Assembly (NCBI RefSeq): GCF_902499075.1
Contig: NZ_CABVPP010000048.1
Span: 1-60,760 of the forward strand
Length of the DNA stretch: 60,760 nt
Reading direction: 5' to 3'
Source: Burkholderia pseudomultivorans
Lineage (GTDB): Bacteria; Pseudomonadota; Gammaproteobacteria; Burkholderiales; Burkholderiaceae
Positions 10,081-19,847 of the stretch are shown here, one piece after another. Within the stretch, counting starts at the first letter, position 1. The number at the start of each line of letters is the position of its first letter. A program made the position numbers and the translations under genes. Under the pieces are notes generated by a model. That model was not told where the DNA came from, did no database searches, and was given only the letters and a program-made list of their open reading frames with translations.

Positions 10081-10100
10081 CACTGCAAAGACGATGGAAT

Positions 10101-11765
10101 TCAGTCGCGCTTGCGCCGCAGCCCCGGCCCGAACGTGAAGCCGAACGCGAGCAGCACCAGCGACACCGCGAGCACGGTGACGTTGCCGCTCGTCACGTAC
10201 GGCGTGAAGCCGCTGGTGCCCTCGATGCGCACGTCGAGCGAGCCGATCGTGAACGGCTTCAGCCTGCCGAGCACGCGGCCGTGCGCGTCGATCGCGGCCG
10301 TCATCCCGGTATTGGTCGAGCGCAGCATCGGCCGGCCGGTTTCGAGCGAGCGCATCCGGGCGATCTGCAGGTGCTGGTCGAGCGCGATCGTGTCGCCGAA
10401 CCACGCGAGGTTCGTCACGTTGACGAGCACGCCCGGCGGCTGCGGGTTGTCGCGGATCGTCGCGGCGATTTCCTCGCCGAACAGATCCTCGTAGCAGATG
10501 TCGGCCATCACCGGCTGGTTGTGCACGAGGAACGGCTTCTGCACCGGCGCGCCGCGCGCGAAGTCGCCGAGCGGCATCTTCATCAGGTTGACGAACCAGC
10601 GGAAGCCCCACGGGATGAATTCGCCGAAGGGCACGAGGTGGTGCTTGTCGTAGTGGTAGATGTCGCGCGAGTTCGGCGTCACGCCGTACAGGCTGTTCGT
10701 GTAGTCGACGTAGCGGCCGTCCTCGGTCACCGATGCGCCGACCGCGCCGAACAGCACGGCCGAGCCCGTCGTGTCGCTGAACTTGCGGATCGCGACGGCG
10801 AACGGCTCGGGCAGCTCCTGGATCATCACCGCGATCGCGGTCTCCGGCGTGACGATCAGGTCGGCCGGCTTCTCGACGATCATCTGCGTGTACATCTTGA
10901 TCGCCGCGTCGATGCCCGCTTCCTCGAACTTGATGTCCTGCTTCACGTTGCCCTGCAGCAGCCGTACCGTCAGCGGCGCGTTCGCGGGCACGGTCCAGGC
11001 GACCTGCGACAGCGCGAGGCCGGCCGCGACCAGCGCGAGCGCGATGCCGGCCGGCGCGGCGATGCGCACGCGCGCGCTGCCGGCCGGACGGGCGGCGGCC
11101 AGCGGCGACGGTCGCGCGGCGGCGAGCGCCTGCACGACCAGCGCCGCGAACAGCGCGAGCACCCAGCCGATCCCGTACACGCCGACGATCGGCGCGAAGC
11201 CCGCGAACGGCCCGTCGACCTGCGGATAGCCGCTCGCGAGCCACGGAAAGCCCGTAAACACGGTGCCGCGCAGCCATTCGCCGAGCGCCCACGCGCTGGC
11301 GAATGCGAAGGCGCCGTGCCAGCTCGGCGAGAACGGCCGCGGATCGGGCGTGCGGCGATGCCATGCATGCCCCGCGCAGAACGACCACAGCCCGGCCGAG
11401 AACGCCGGGTACAGCGACAGGTACAGCGAGAACAGCACGAGCGCGCCGCCCGCGAGCGGCGCGGCCATCTCGCCGTACACGTGCATGCTGATGTAGAGCC
11501 ACCAGATGCCGCTGATGAAATTGCCGAAGCCGAACGCGCCGCCGGTCAGCGCGGCGCTGCGCCAGCTCGCGGTGCGCGTGAGCTGCGCGAAAAACCAGAC
11601 GAATACGACGAGCTGCAGCCAGCCGCCGTGCGGCGTCGGTGCGAAGCTGAGCGTATTGGCCGCGCCGGCGAGCAGTGCGGCCGGGTAGTGCCAGCGCGGC
11701 AGCGCGCGGCCGGGCGCCGGCGCGAGAAAACCGCCTGCCGGGCGGGACGGGATCGGATCGTCCAT
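10101..11765 (-). CDS. lnt: Apolipoprotein N-acyltransferase
   Basis: This 554-residue inner-membrane enzyme adds the third acyl chain to lipoproteins. The N-terminal third has several membrane segments. The C-terminal nitrilase-like domain has the catalytic triad: Glu in VTPETAIAV, Lys in YDKHHLVPFGEF and Cys in DICYEDLFG. A final membrane helix and an RKRD tail end the protein. It lies 58 bases after corC on the same strand, the usual corC(ybeX)-lnt order. Confidence 0.95.
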   Translation of the reverse strand: MDDPIPSRPAGGFLAPAPGRALPRWHYPAALLAGAANTLSFAPTPHGGWLQLVVFVWFFAQLTRTASWRSAALTGGAFGFGNFISGIWWLYISMHVYGEMAAPLAGGALVLFSLYLSLYPAFSAGLWSFCAGHAWHRRTPDPRPFSPSWHGAFAFASAWALGEWLRGTVFTGFPWLASGYPQVDGPFAGFAPIVGVYGIGWVLALFAALVVQALAAARPSPLAAARPAGSARVRIAAPAGIALALVAAGLALSQVAWTVPANAPLTVRLLQGNVKQDIKFEEAGIDAAIKMYTQMIVEKPADLIVTPETAIAVMIQELPEPFAVAIRKFSDTTGSAVLFGAVGASVTEDGRYVDYTNSLYGVTPNSRDIYHYDKHHLVPFGEFIPWGFRWFVNLMKMPLGDFARGAPVQKPFLVHNQPVMADICYEDLFGEEIAATIRDNPQPPGVLVNVTNLAWFGDTIALDQHLQIARMRSLETGRPMLRSTNTGMTAAIDAHGRVLGRLKPFTIGSLDVRIEGTSGFTPYVTSGNVTVLAVSLVLLAFGFTFGPGLRRKRD

Positions 11766-11823
11766 GTGATGCGGAAGTGGGCGAAGCGGTTGGAAGGGGC
11801 GCGGCCGACGCGCGGCGCGCGGA

Positions 11824-12711
11824 TCAGTCCTCGTGCGAGGCTTCGGCGCGGCGGCTCGCGAGCGGGTTGCGGCGCACCAGCAGCACGTGGACCTGGCGCG
11901 CGTCGCCGCGCTGGATCTCGAACACGAGGTTGCCGAGCTGCAGCTTTTCGCCGCGGTGCGGCACGCGGCCGAAATGATGGGTGATCAGCCCGCCGATCGT
12001 GTCGACCTCGTCGTCGGAGAAATCGGTGCCGAACACCTCGTTGAACTGCTCGATCTCGGTCAGCGCGCGCACGCGGTAGCGGCCGTCCGGCCCCGAGATG
12101 ATGTTGCCGGCTTCCTCGTCGAAGTCGTACTCGTCCTCGATGTCTCCGACGATCTGCTCGAGCACGTCCTCGATCGTGATCAGGCCCGCGACGCCGCCGT
12201 ATTCGTCGACGACGATCGCGAGGTGGTTGCGGTTCACGCGGAAGTCGTGCAGCAGCACGTTCAGGCGCTTCGATTCGGGAATGAACACGGCCGGGCGCAG
12301 CATCCCGCGCACGTCGAATTCCTCTTCCGCGTAGAAGCGCAGCAGATCCTTCGCGAGCAGCACGCCGATCACGTTGTCGCGGTTCTCTTCGTACACAGGG
12401 TAGCGCGAGTGCGCCTTCTCGAGGACGAACGGGATGAAATCTTCGGGCTTGTCGGCGATGTTGATCGCGTCCATCTGCGCGCGCGGCACCATGATGTCTC
12501 GCGCGCACAGGTCGGATACCTGGAACACGCCTTCGATCATCGACAGCGAATCGGCGTCGATCAGGTTGCGTTCGTGGGCGTCCTGGAGGATTTCCAGCAG
12601 CTCGCCGCGGGATTCGGGCTCGGGCGAGATGAAGTCGGTCAGGCGCTCGAGCAGCGAGCGCTTTTCTTGCGGTTTGTCGGTTGACTTTCGACTGGGATAC
12701 GAATCGTTCAT
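11824..12711 (-). CDS. corC: CorC/YbeX, CBS-domain protein
   Basis: This 295-residue protein has an N-terminal segment (SLLERLTDFISPEPESRGELLE), a pair of CBS domains around residues 70-190 (DIMVPRAQMDAI...; VLLAKDLLRF; VVDEYGGVAGLITIEDVLEQIVGDI) and a C-terminal CorC/HlyC domain. The family is linked to Mg/Co efflux; in Enterobacteria the gene sits with ybeY and lnt, as here. The ATG at 12711 is the natural start. Confidence 0.93.
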   Translation of the reverse strand: MNDSYPSRKSTDKPQEKRSLLERLTDFISPEPESRGELLEILQDAHERNLIDADSLSMIEGVFQVSDLCARDIMVPRAQMDAINIADKPEDFIPFVLEKAHSRYPVYEENRDNVIGVLLAKDLLRFYAEEEFDVRGMLRPAVFIPESKRLNVLLHDFRVNRNHLAIVVDEYGGVAGLITIEDVLEQIVGDIEDEYDFDEEAGNIISGPDGRYRVRALTEIEQFNEVFGTDFSDDEVDTIGGLITHHFGRVPHRGEKLQLGNLVFEIQRGDARQVHVLLVRRNPLASRRAEASHED

Positions 12712-12995
12712 GGTGGTGCGCCCGGGTCATGCCGGGGCGCGTTGTCACGGAGTAGGCAAGGATACACCAAGGGCATGGCGCGGCCGTGTCACCCGGCCGT
12801 CCGGCCAGGGCGGCCGGCTGCGCGGGCCCCGCTCGGGAACGGCCGCGCCGCGTGCGGGCGCCGTCCTTGGGGTCCATCCTATCGCAGAACGGCGCGGCGG
12901 GGCAGCGACGGCAAAATAGCGGGCGGACCGGCGACCGGCCGGACGGTCGGCGTCAGCGAAATGGGGTCGCACCGGCGGCGCGGGCGCCCCGCCGC

Positions 12996-13145
12996 TCAGA
13001 ACCGCATGCCGGCCGAGCAACCGCCGGCGGCCGCGCCGTTGGTCGCGGCGCCGCCGCAGCCGAAGATCCCGCAGCCGGACAGCATGACGCTCGCGGCGGC
13101 GACCAGCGCGGCGAGCCTGCCGCGCGACCAGCGTGACGATTTCAT
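12996..13145 (-). CDS. Small lipoprotein, 49 residues
   Basis: This short gene begins with MKSSRWSRGRLAALVAAASV and a lipobox LSGC (Cys at about residue 25), so it is exported and lipidated. The mature part is only about 25 residues, rich in Gly, Ala and Cys (CGIFGCGG, GGCSAGMRF). A clear ribosome site (AAGGA) lies about 9 bases upstream of the ATG. It sits between chaC and corC on the same strand. No function can be assigned. Confidence 0.7.
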   Translation of the reverse strand: MKSSRWSRGRLAALVAAASVMLSGCGIFGCGGAATNGAAAGGCSAGMRF

Positions 13146-13219
13146 CGGCGGATGTCCTTCATCGGAGGCGAATCCCGGGTTCGCGCGATGCGAACCGGCG
13201 TGCGGCCGCGCCGGACGCG

Positions 13220-13852
13220 TCACCGGCATCGCGCGAGCAGCGCTTCGAGCGCGCGGTCGGGGATGCCGCTCGCGCGCAGCGCATCGACCGTGCGGCTGAC
13301 GTAGTCGAGCGTCGTGCCGTAGCGGCCGGCCGCGCAGCTGAACACTTCCTTGACGACCGGATCGGGCAGCTTGCCCGTATAGGTCGGCACGTCGCGGCGC
13401 ATCACGAATGCGAGCGCGTTCACGCGTTCGCCGGTCTCGAGCGTGCACGGCAGCCACGCGGGCCGGTACGAGCCCATCGGCATTTCGCGTTTCCACAGCG
13501 TTTCGAGGTGCGGCTGCGCGCTCGGGCCGGCCAGCCGGAACGCGATGCCCGCGCACGAGCCGCCGCGGTCGAGCGCGAGCACGAGGCCCGGACGCTCCGG
13601 CGTGCCGCGGTTCACGCGCGACCACAGGTAGAGCCCGCGATGGTAGCCGTGCACCTTGCCGCGCACGGCGGCGACGGTCGGCAGGCCCGGGTTCCAGATC
13701 AGCGACCCATAGCCGAACAACCACAGATCCTGCCGGCCGTCCCAGTCGCGCATCGTGTGCGCGAGCGACGCCGCGAGCTCGTCTTCCGTCAGCAGGCGAC
13801 CTTCGCCAATCGACGGCGGGTAGGCGGGCGGCAGCATCGCGGCGTTGTGCAT
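13220..13852 (-). CDS. ChaC-type gamma-glutamylcyclotransferase
   Basis: This 210-residue protein has the substrate-binding signature LFGYGSLIWNPG (residues about 42-53) of the ChaC/GGCT fold. The expected acidic catalytic residue could be Glu in LETLWKREM. ChaC enzymes cleave glutathione to 5-oxoproline and Cys-Gly. It starts 12 bases after the ybeY stop, so it is likely co-transcribed. Glutathione turnover is inferred from family membership. Confidence 0.85.
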   Translation of the reverse strand: MHNAAMLPPAYPPSIGEGRLLTEDELAASLAHTMRDWDGRQDLWLFGYGSLIWNPGLPTVAAVRGKVHGYHRGLYLWSRVNRGTPERPGLVLALDRGGSCAGIAFRLAGPSAQPHLETLWKREMPMGSYRPAWLPCTLETGERVNALAFVMRRDVPTYTGKLPDPVVKEVFSCAAGRYGTTLDYVSRTVDALRASGIPDRALEALLARCR

Positions 13853-13864
13853 CGTTCGACCGGC

Positions 13865-14641
13865 TTAGCGGTACGGGTTCGGGAAGCCCAGTTTCGCGAG
13901 GATGTCGACTTCGAGCGCTTCCATTTCCGCGGCGTCCTCGTCGCTCGTCTCGTGGTCGTAGCCCTGCGCGTGCAGTGCGCCGTGCACCAGCAGGTGCGCG
14001 TAGTGGGCCGCAAGCGGCTTGTCCTGTTCGCGCGCTTCCTTCTCGACCACCGGGCAGCACAGCACGAGGTCGCCGATCACGGTGCCGTCGGGCGCCGCGT
14101 CGTAGGCGAAGGTCAGCACGTTGGTCGGATAGTCCTTGTGGCGATAGCCGGCGTTCAGCGTCCGGCCTTCCTCCTCGCCGACGAAGCGCACGGTCAGTTG
14201 CGCGCTGGCGAACAGCGCCGGCTCGAGCCATTCGGCGATCAGCTTGCGCTTGGGCAGCGTCTTGCGGACTTCGCCGGTGATTTCGTCGCCGTACTGCACG
14301 GACAGGTCGAGTTCGAGCTCGCGCAGCGCGCCTTCTTCCTCGCCTTCCTGCGGCGCGGGCTCGGCGCCCACGTGCAGCGTCACGCTGTCGTAGTGCTCGG
14401 GCTGCAGCGCGAGCTTCGCGCGCATCGCCGGATCGTTGTGTTGCGCGACGATCGCGACAGCCGCGTCGCCCGAGCTGCCCGACAGGTCGAACATCAGGCT
14501 GCGGCCGTCCGGAAAGTCGATCCGCAGGCCCTGCGCATTGACGGTCCGGACCTTGCCCTTCGCGTCGAACAGCGAAAGACGGGGAGATTCGGACGCGGCG
14601 GGCTTGGCGCGCTCCGACTTGCGAGAACGGGAGGATTTCAT
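13865..14641 (-). CDS. ybeY: rRNA maturation endoribonuclease YbeY, with N-terminal extension
   Basis: The C-terminal 150 residues are YbeY, a zinc RNase in 16S rRNA 3' maturation. The metal motif [11 protein letters not shown] (His-x3-His-x5-His) is present. [17 protein letters not shown] and [10 protein letters not shown] are also typical. From the ATG at 14641 the protein is 258 residues, about 100 longer than E. coli YbeY; the additional segment ([18 protein letters not shown]...) looks like a real folded region of mixed strand and helix. Either the true start is further downstream or the gene is a fusion. It is preceded by a terminator after phoH. Confidence 0.9.
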   Translation of the reverse strand: MKSSRSRKSERAKPAASESPRLSLFDAKGKVRTVNAQGLRIDFPDGRSLMFDLSGSSGDAAVAIVAQHNDPAMRAKLALQPEHYDSVTLHVGAEPAPQEGEEEGALRELELDLSVQYGDEITGEVRKTLPKRKLIAEWLEPALFASAQLTVRFVGEEEGRTLNAGYRHKDYPTNVLTFAYDAAPDGTVIGDLVLCCPVVEKEAREQDKPLAAHYAHLLVHGALHAQGYDHETSDEDAAEMEALEVDILAKLGFPNPYR

Positions 14642-14723
14642 GACGCGTGCGGCGATTGGAACGCGTTGAGGATACACCAAACGGCCGATCGCGCCCGATT
14701 TCGAACCGGCCGCGCGCAGGCGC

Positions 14724-14757
14724 AAAAAAGCCCGGCGCGCCATCGGGCGGGCCGGGC
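14724..14757 (-). terminator. Rho-independent terminator after phoH
   Basis: GCCCGGC at 14730-14736 pairs with GCCGGGC at 14751-14757. On the minus strand the hairpin is followed by six T residues. It lies 45 bases past the phoH stop, so ybeY and following genes probably depend on readthrough or on a separate promoter. Confidence 0.75.
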
Positions 14758-14801
14758 CGGTGCCGGTGACGGTGCGACGCGCGCGGGCGTCGCCGCTGGC
14801 G

Positions 14802-15848
14802 TTACGCGTCCTGGTGCTGCGCGTGGAACTCGTCGTACGCCTCGACGATGCGCGCGACGAGCGGATGGCGCACCACGTCCGCGCTCGTGAAGCGCGTGAG
14901 CGCGATGCCGCGCACGCCGCCGAGCACCTGCTGCGCTTCGACGAGGCCGCTCTTGTGGCCGCGCGGCAGGTCGACCTGGCTCGTGTCGCCGGTGACGACG
15001 GCCTTCGAGCCGAAGCCGATCCGCGTCAGGAACATCTTCATCTGCTCGGGCGTCGTGTTCTGCGCCTCGTCGAGGATGATGAACGCGTGGTTCAGCGTGC
15101 GGCCGCGCATGTACGCGAGCGGCGCGATCTCGATCATCTGCCGCTCGAACATCTTCGCGGTCTTGTCGAAGCCGAGCAGGTCGTACAGCGCGTCGTACAG
15201 CGGGCGCAGGTACGGGTCGACCTTCTGCGCGAGATCGCCCGGCAGGAAGCCGAGCCGCTCGCCGGCCTCGACGGCCGGGCGCGTCAGCACGATCCGCTTG
15301 ACCTGGTCGCGTTCGAGCGCGTCGACCGCGCAGGCGACCGCGAGATAGGTCTTGCCGGTGCCGGCCGGCCCGATGCCGAACGTCACGTCGTGCGACAGGA
15401 TCTGCTTCAGGTATTCGCGCTGCGCGGGCGTGCGGCCGCGCAGGTCGGCGCGGCGCGTGTACAGCTTCGGCGCCGGCTCCTCGTCGGGGGCGACGTCGTC
15501 GAGCTGCGCGACGGGATCGTCGAACGGATGGTCGGGGTCGCCGCGAAAGCGTACGTCGAGCGTGTCCTGGCGGCCGTTGCCGGCCGTGTGGCGCACTTCG
15601 ACGAGCGCGAGCTGGATGTCGTCGACCGACAGCGGATCGCGCGCGCGGTTGTAGAAGTTCTCGAGCGCGGCGAGCGCGAGCCTGGCGCCGCGCCCGCGAA
15701 TCGTGATCCGGTGGCCGCGCCGCGCGAGCGTGACGTCGAGCGCCTGTTCGATCTGCCGCAGGTTTTCGTCGAGCGGGCCGCAGAGGTTCGCGAGGCGCGC
15801 GTTGTCGTCGCGCGGGGCGGTGAATTCCAGTGCTTGGGTCGGCTTCAA
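14802..15848 (-). CDS. ybeZ: PhoH-like ATPase (YbeZ)
   Basis: This 348-residue cytoplasmic P-loop ATPase has Walker [14 protein letters not shown] and Walker [18 protein letters not shown]. Its neighbours miaB and ybeY match the conserved miaB-ybeZ-ybeY order, and the family is thought to act with YbeY in RNA processing. The start appears to be a TTG at 15848 (reading TTG AAG CCG ACC), with AGGAG about 12 bases upstream; no ATG is near the conserved N-terminus [23 protein letters not shown]. Confidence 0.9.
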   Translation of the reverse strand: MKPTQALEFTAPRDDNARLANLCGPLDENLRQIEQALDVTLARRGHRITIRGRGARLALAALENFYNRARDPLSVDDIQLALVEVRHTAGNGRQDTLDVRFRGDPDHPFDDPVAQLDDVAPDEEPAPKLYTRRADLRGRTPAQREYLKQILSHDVTFGIGPAGTGKTYLAVACAVDALERDQVKRIVLTRPAVEAGERLGFLPGDLAQKVDPYLRPLYDALYDLLGFDKTAKMFERQMIEIAPLAYMRGRTLNHAFIILDEAQNTTPEQMKMFLTRIGFGSKAVVTGDTSQVDLPRGHKSGLVEAQQVLGGVRGIALTRFTSADVVRHPLVARIVEAYDEFHAQHQDA

Positions 15849-15919
15849 AGTGGCGTCGGGCTCCTGTGGTGGGTGCCGGTCGGCACGGTGCGCGCGAGCG
15901 CCCCGTGCACGGGCCGAGC

Positions 15920-17293
15920 CTAGTGCGTGGCCGCGCTCGCGTCGTCGCTCACGAGCACGAGCTCGCCGCGCAGCGAGTGCGGATACGCATGGTTGATCTT
16001 CACGTCGATCATCTGGCCGATCAGGCGCGGGTGCGAGGCGAGCGGCGCCGGGAAATTCACGACCCGGTTGTTCTCGGTGCGGCCCGCGAGTTCGTTCGGG
16101 TCCTTGCGCGACGGGCCCTCGACGAGGATCCGCTCGACCTTCCCGACCATCGACTGGCTGATGCGCGCGACGTTTTCCTCGATCGTCGCCTGCAGATGTT
16201 GCAGGCGTTTGAGCTTGACCTCGCGCGGCGTGTCGTCGTGCAGGTTCGCGGCCGGCGTGCCGGGGCGCGGGCTGTAGATGAACGAGAAGCTGGTGTCGTA
16301 GCTCATGTCGTGCACGAGCGCCATCATCTTGTCGAAGTCTTCCTCGGTCTCGCCGGGGAAGCCGACGATCATGTCGGTCGACAGCGACAGGTCCGGGCGG
16401 ATCGCGCGCAGCTTGCGGATCACCGACTTGTATTCGAGCACCGTGTAGCCGCGCTTCATCGCCATCAGGATGCGGTCGGAGCCGTGCTGGACGGGCAGGT
16501 GCAGGTGATTCACGAGCTTCGGCACCTTCGCGTAGGTGTCGATCAGGCGCTGCGTGAATTCCTTCGGATGCGACGTCGTGTAGCGGATCCGCTCGATGCC
16601 GGGGATGTCGGCGACGTATTCGATCAGCGTCGCGAAATCGGCAATCTCGGACGAGCCGGCCGTCAGCGCGCCACGATAGGCGTTCACGTTCTGGCCGAGC
16701 AGCGTGACTTCGCGCACGCCTTGGTCGGCGAGGCCGGCCACTTCGGTCAGCACGTCGTCGAGCGGGCGCGACACTTCGTCGCCGCGCGTGTACGGCACCA
16801 CGCAATAGCTGCAGTACTTCGAGCAGCCTTCCATGATCGACACGAACGCGCTCGGCCCTTCGACGCGCGCGGGCGGCAGATGGTCGAACTTCTCGATTTC
16901 GGGGAACGTGATGTCGACCTGCGCGCGGCCGCTCGCGCGGCGCGCGTCGATCATCTGCGGCAGGCGATGCAGCGTCTGCGGGCCGAACACGAGGTCGACG
17001 TAAGGTGCGCGCGACACGATCGACGCGCCTTCCTGGCTCGCGACGCAGCCGCCGACGCCGATCAGCAGGCCCGGCTTCGCCTCCTTCAGCTCGCGCACGC
17101 GGCCGAGGTCGGAGAACACCTTCTCCTGCGCCTTTTCACGCACCGAGCAGGTGTTGAACAGGATGATGTCCGCGTCTTCCGGGGTATCGGTCTTTTCGAG
17201 GCCTTCGGCCGCATTCAGCACGTCCACCATCTTGTCCGAGTCGTACTCGTTCATCTGGCAGCCGAAGGTCTTTACGTAAACTTTCTTGGTCAT
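15920..17293 (-). CDS. miaB: tRNA-2-methylthio-N6-dimethylallyladenosine synthase
   Basis: This 457-residue radical-SAM methylthiotransferase modifies A37 of tRNAs reading UNN codons. Motifs are [17 protein letters not shown] (first cluster-binding Cys), CSVREKA, the radical-SAM [15 protein letters not shown] (Cys-x3-Cys-x2-Cys) and a C-terminal TRAM domain. I place the start at the ATG at 17293; the longer form would use a TTG at 17335. The 5' leader holds an 8-base hairpin. Confidence 0.94.
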   Translation of the reverse strand: MTKKVYVKTFGCQMNEYDSDKMVDVLNAAEGLEKTDTPEDADIILFNTCSVREKAQEKVFSDLGRVRELKEAKPGLLIGVGGCVASQEGASIVSRAPYVDLVFGPQTLHRLPQMIDARRASGRAQVDITFPEIEKFDHLPPARVEGPSAFVSIMEGCSKYCSYCVVPYTRGDEVSRPLDDVLTEVAGLADQGVREVTLLGQNVNAYRGALTAGSSEIADFATLIEYVADIPGIERIRYTTSHPKEFTQRLIDTYAKVPKLVNHLHLPVQHGSDRILMAMKRGYTVLEYKSVIRKLRAIRPDLSLSTDMIVGFPGETEEDFDKMMALVHDMSYDTSFSFIYSPRPGTPAANLHDDTPREVKLKRLQHLQATIEENVARISQSMVGKVERILVEGPSRKDPNELAGRTENNRVVNFPAPLASHPRLIGQMIDVKINHAYPHSLRGELVLVSDDASAATH

Positions 17294-17351
17294 GGGGTTC
17301 GCCGTTCGCAGTGGTTGACCTGGGGGCGTCGTCAAGGGTGAATCGGGACGG

Positions 17352-17371
17352 CCTCATGCTCTTGCATGAGG
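17352..17371 (-). promoter_or_regulatory. Perfect hairpin in the miaB leader
   Basis: CCTCATGC at 17352-17359 pairs with GCATGAGG at 17364-17371 around a TCTT loop. It lies 59 bases upstream of the miaB ATG. There is no T-run on either side, so it is not an ordinary terminator. It could be an RNA leader element or a protein site. Confidence 0.4.
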
Positions 17372-17558
17372 TTCGCCCGTCGCGCGCATGCCGCGGTCGC
17401 AAGGCAGCGGACCGGCGCGGGCAGCGCACATCGAGCGTGAAATGCCGTCGGGAAAGCCTTCCATTATAGCTTTTCGCGCCGTCCGGAGCGGCGCGCGGGT
17501 TGCGGCGGCGCGACGCTGCATGCGAGGTTCCGACCCCGCCGCGACGACGTGCCGGCCG

Positions 17559-18491
17559 TCAGCGGCACGCGTTCAGCAGATCCTCGAGCGCCGCTTCCTC
17601 GCGCGCGAAGCGCTCGGCGAGGAAGTCGAGCAGCACGCGTACGCGCGGCGCCATGTAGCGCTTGCTGTGGTAGATCGCGTGCAGCGGCGCGTCCTGGTGC
17701 CGCCATTCGGGCAGCAGCACGCGCAGGCGGCCGGCGCGCACGTCGTCGGCGATGTCCCATAGCGATTTCAGCGCGATGCCGTGTCCGCGCAGCGTCCATT
17801 CGCGCGTGAGGCCGCCGTCGTTGGTCTCGAACGCGGTCGACACCGGCACCGTGTAGGTCTGCACTTCGTCGCCGCGCGTGAAGCGCCACGTGTTCATCGG
17901 CCCCGACGCGATCGTGATCACGTTGCACGCAAAGCGGGCCAGATCGTGCGGGTCGGCCGGCTGCCCGTGCCGTTCGAGGTACGACGGCGCCGCGCACAGC
18001 ACGCGCCGGTTCGCGGCGAGCCGCCGCGCGATCAGCGCGCCGTCCGGCGGCGCGGCGAAGCGGATCGCGAGGTCGATCTCGTCCTGCCACAGGTTCGACG
18101 CCGAGTCGGACGCCGTCAGCGAGAACGTGACGTCCGGGTGCAGCGTCGTGAATTCGTCGAGCCAGTCGAGCAGCTGGTTGCGGCCGAAATCGGACGTCGA
18201 CGACAGCCGCACCTTGCCGCCGACCACGTTGCGGCCTTCCTGCAACATCGCGTCGGCGTCGTCGAGCGCCTGCAGCGCCTGCCGGCAGCAGTTCAGGTAC
18301 AGCCGGCCCTCGTCGGTGAGCCGCAACTGCCGCGTCGAGCGCTCGAACAGGCGCGTCGCGACCTTCGCCTCGAGCTTCGCGAGGCGCGCGCTCGCGGCGG
18401 CCGGCGTCAGGTTCAGCTTGCGCCCGGCCGCCGACAGGCTGCCGAGGTCGGCGGCTTCGACGAACAGCCGGATGTCGCCCAGTCGATCCAT
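17559..18491 (-). CDS. LysR-family regulator
   Basis: This 310-residue protein has an N-terminal winged helix (LFVEAADLGSLSAAGRKLNLTPAAASARLAKLEAKV, residues about 8-45) and a substrate-binding domain. I start at the ATG at 18491; the upstream in-frame extension to 18536 overlaps the operator dyad. It is divergent from an MFS transporter gene with about 150 bases between them, so the transporter is the likely target. Confidence 0.9.
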   Translation of the reverse strand: MDRLGDIRLFVEAADLGSLSAAGRKLNLTPAAASARLAKLEAKVATRLFERSTRQLRLTDEGRLYLNCCRQALQALDDADAMLQEGRNVVGGKVRLSSTSDFGRNQLLDWLDEFTTLHPDVTFSLTASDSASNLWQDEIDLAIRFAAPPDGALIARRLAANRRVLCAAPSYLERHGQPADPHDLARFACNVITIASGPMNTWRFTRGDEVQTYTVPVSTAFETNDGGLTREWTLRGHGIALKSLWDIADDVRAGRLRVLLPEWRHQDAPLHAIYHSKRYMAPRVRVLLDFLAERFAREEAALEDLLNACR

Positions 18492-18507
18492 CGGATTTTC
18501 CAGAAGA

Positions 18508-18526
18508 ATTTGAAAATGGTTCAAAT
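18508..18526. promoter_or_regulatory. LysR-type operator dyad
   Basis: ATTTGAA-N5-TTCAAAT is a perfect 7-base dyad in the interval between the divergent LysR and MFS genes, with the T-N11-A form of LysR sites. It is 17 bases upstream of the LysR start, consistent with autorepression and activation of the transporter. Confidence 0.6.
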
Positions 18527-18638
18527 GCCACGCCAATTATCAAATATAGGTGGATTCGCGACAATGCGCGCACATCCTGCTTTTTGTGCGGCGCGGCATC
18601 CGCCAGTGCCCGGGCCGCAAGCCTTCCGGAGAAACGTC

Positions 18639-19814
18639 ATGCCCATTCCGTTACTGGCGCTCGCGATCAGCGCGTTCGCGATCGGCACCACCGAATTCAT
18701 CGTCATGGGGCTGCTGCCCGATGTCGCGCGCGACCTCGCGGTGTCGCTGCCGTCGGCCGGCCTGCTGGTCACCGGCTACGCGCTCGGCGTCGCGGCCGGC
18801 GCGCCGCTGCTCGCGGTGCTGACGAGCCGCATGCCGCGCAAGGCCGCGCTGCAGCTGCTGATGGCGATCTTCATCGTCGGCAACGTGCTGTGCGCGATCG
18901 CGCCCGGCTACGCGATGCTGATGGTGGCGCGGGTCGTCACGTCGTTCGCGCACGGCTCGTTCTTCGGGATCGGCGCGGTGGTCGCTGCGTCGCTGGTGCC
19001 GGCCGACAAGCGCGCGAGCGCGATCGCGCTGATGTTCACCGGCCTCACGCTGTCGAACGTGCTCGGCGTGCCGTTCGGCACCTTCGTCGGCCAGCTGCTC
19101 GGCTGGCGCGCGCCGTTCTGGATCGTCGCGGGGCTCGGCGTGCTGTCGCTCGCGGGGATCGCCGTGCTGCTGCCGAACCGGCACGACAGCGGGCCGGCCG
19201 GCCTCGGCCGCGAGGTGCGCGTGCTGAAGGAGCCGCAGGTGTGGCTCGCGCTGCTGATGACGGTGCTCGGCTTCGGCGGCGTGTTCGTCGTATTCACGTA
19301 CATCGCGCCGATCCTCGAAACGGTGACGGGATTCTCGCCGCGCGCGGTCGCGCTGATCCTCGTGCTGTTCGGCGCGGGGCTCACGATCGGCAACACGCTC
19401 GGCGGCCGCTTCGCCGACCGCGCGCTGATGCCGTCGCTGATCGCGATCCTCGTGGCGCTGATGGCCGTGATGGCCGCGTTCGCGAAGACCAGCCATCAGC
19501 CGGTCGCGGCGGCCGTCACCGTGTTCGTGTGGGGGATCGCCGCGTTCGCGACGGTGCCGCCGCTGCAGGCGCGCGTCGTCGAGAAGGCCGCGAGCGCGCC
19601 GCATCTCGCGTCGACGCTGAACATCGGCGCATTCAACGTCGGCAATGCGGCCGGCGCGTGGCTCGGCGGGCTCGCGCTCGGTCACGGTTTCGCGCTCGAC
19701 GCGCTGCCGTGGGTGGCCGTCGCAGTGACGTTCGCGGCGCTGGTCGTCACGTGGTTCGCGATGCGGCTCGATGCGCGCGACGCGGCACGCGGCTGCGCAC
19801 CGGCCGCACAATAA
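18639..19814 (+). CDS. MFS transporter (DHA1/AraJ-like)
   Basis: This 391-residue inner-membrane protein has 12 predicted hydrophobic segments. The N-terminus MPIPLLALAISAFAIGTTEFIVMGLLPDVA is characteristic of the AraJ/sugar-efflux branch of drug:H+ antiporters. The ATG at 18639 follows a GGAGAAA site; the open frame upstream (from 17781) is a shadow of the lysR gene. Likely an exporter of sugars or drugs; the substrate is unknown. It is probably controlled by the divergent LysR gene. Confidence 0.88.
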   Translation: MPIPLLALAISAFAIGTTEFIVMGLLPDVARDLAVSLPSAGLLVTGYALGVAAGAPLLAVLTSRMPRKAALQLLMAIFIVGNVLCAIAPGYAMLMVARVVTSFAHGSFFGIGAVVAASLVPADKRASAIALMFTGLTLSNVLGVPFGTFVGQLLGWRAPFWIVAGLGVLSLAGIAVLLPNRHDSGPAGLGREVRVLKEPQVWLALLMTVLGFGGVFVVFTYIAPILETVTGFSPRAVALILVLFGAGLTIGNTLGGRFADRALMPSLIAILVALMAVMAAFAKTSHQPVAAAVTVFVWGIAAFATVPPLQARVVEKAASAPHLASTLNIGAFNVGNAAGAWLGGLALGHGFALDALPWVAVAVTFAALVVTWFAMRLDARDAARGCAPAAQ

Positions 19815-19847
19815 GCGCGCAGGGGCGGGGCGGTTTGCTTGCCGCGA

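Noticed and set aside
9990-11984. Long plus-strand open frame opposite lnt
   Set aside because: It mirrors lnt and corC and is rich in Arg, Ala and His from GC-biased codons; no domain is recognisable.
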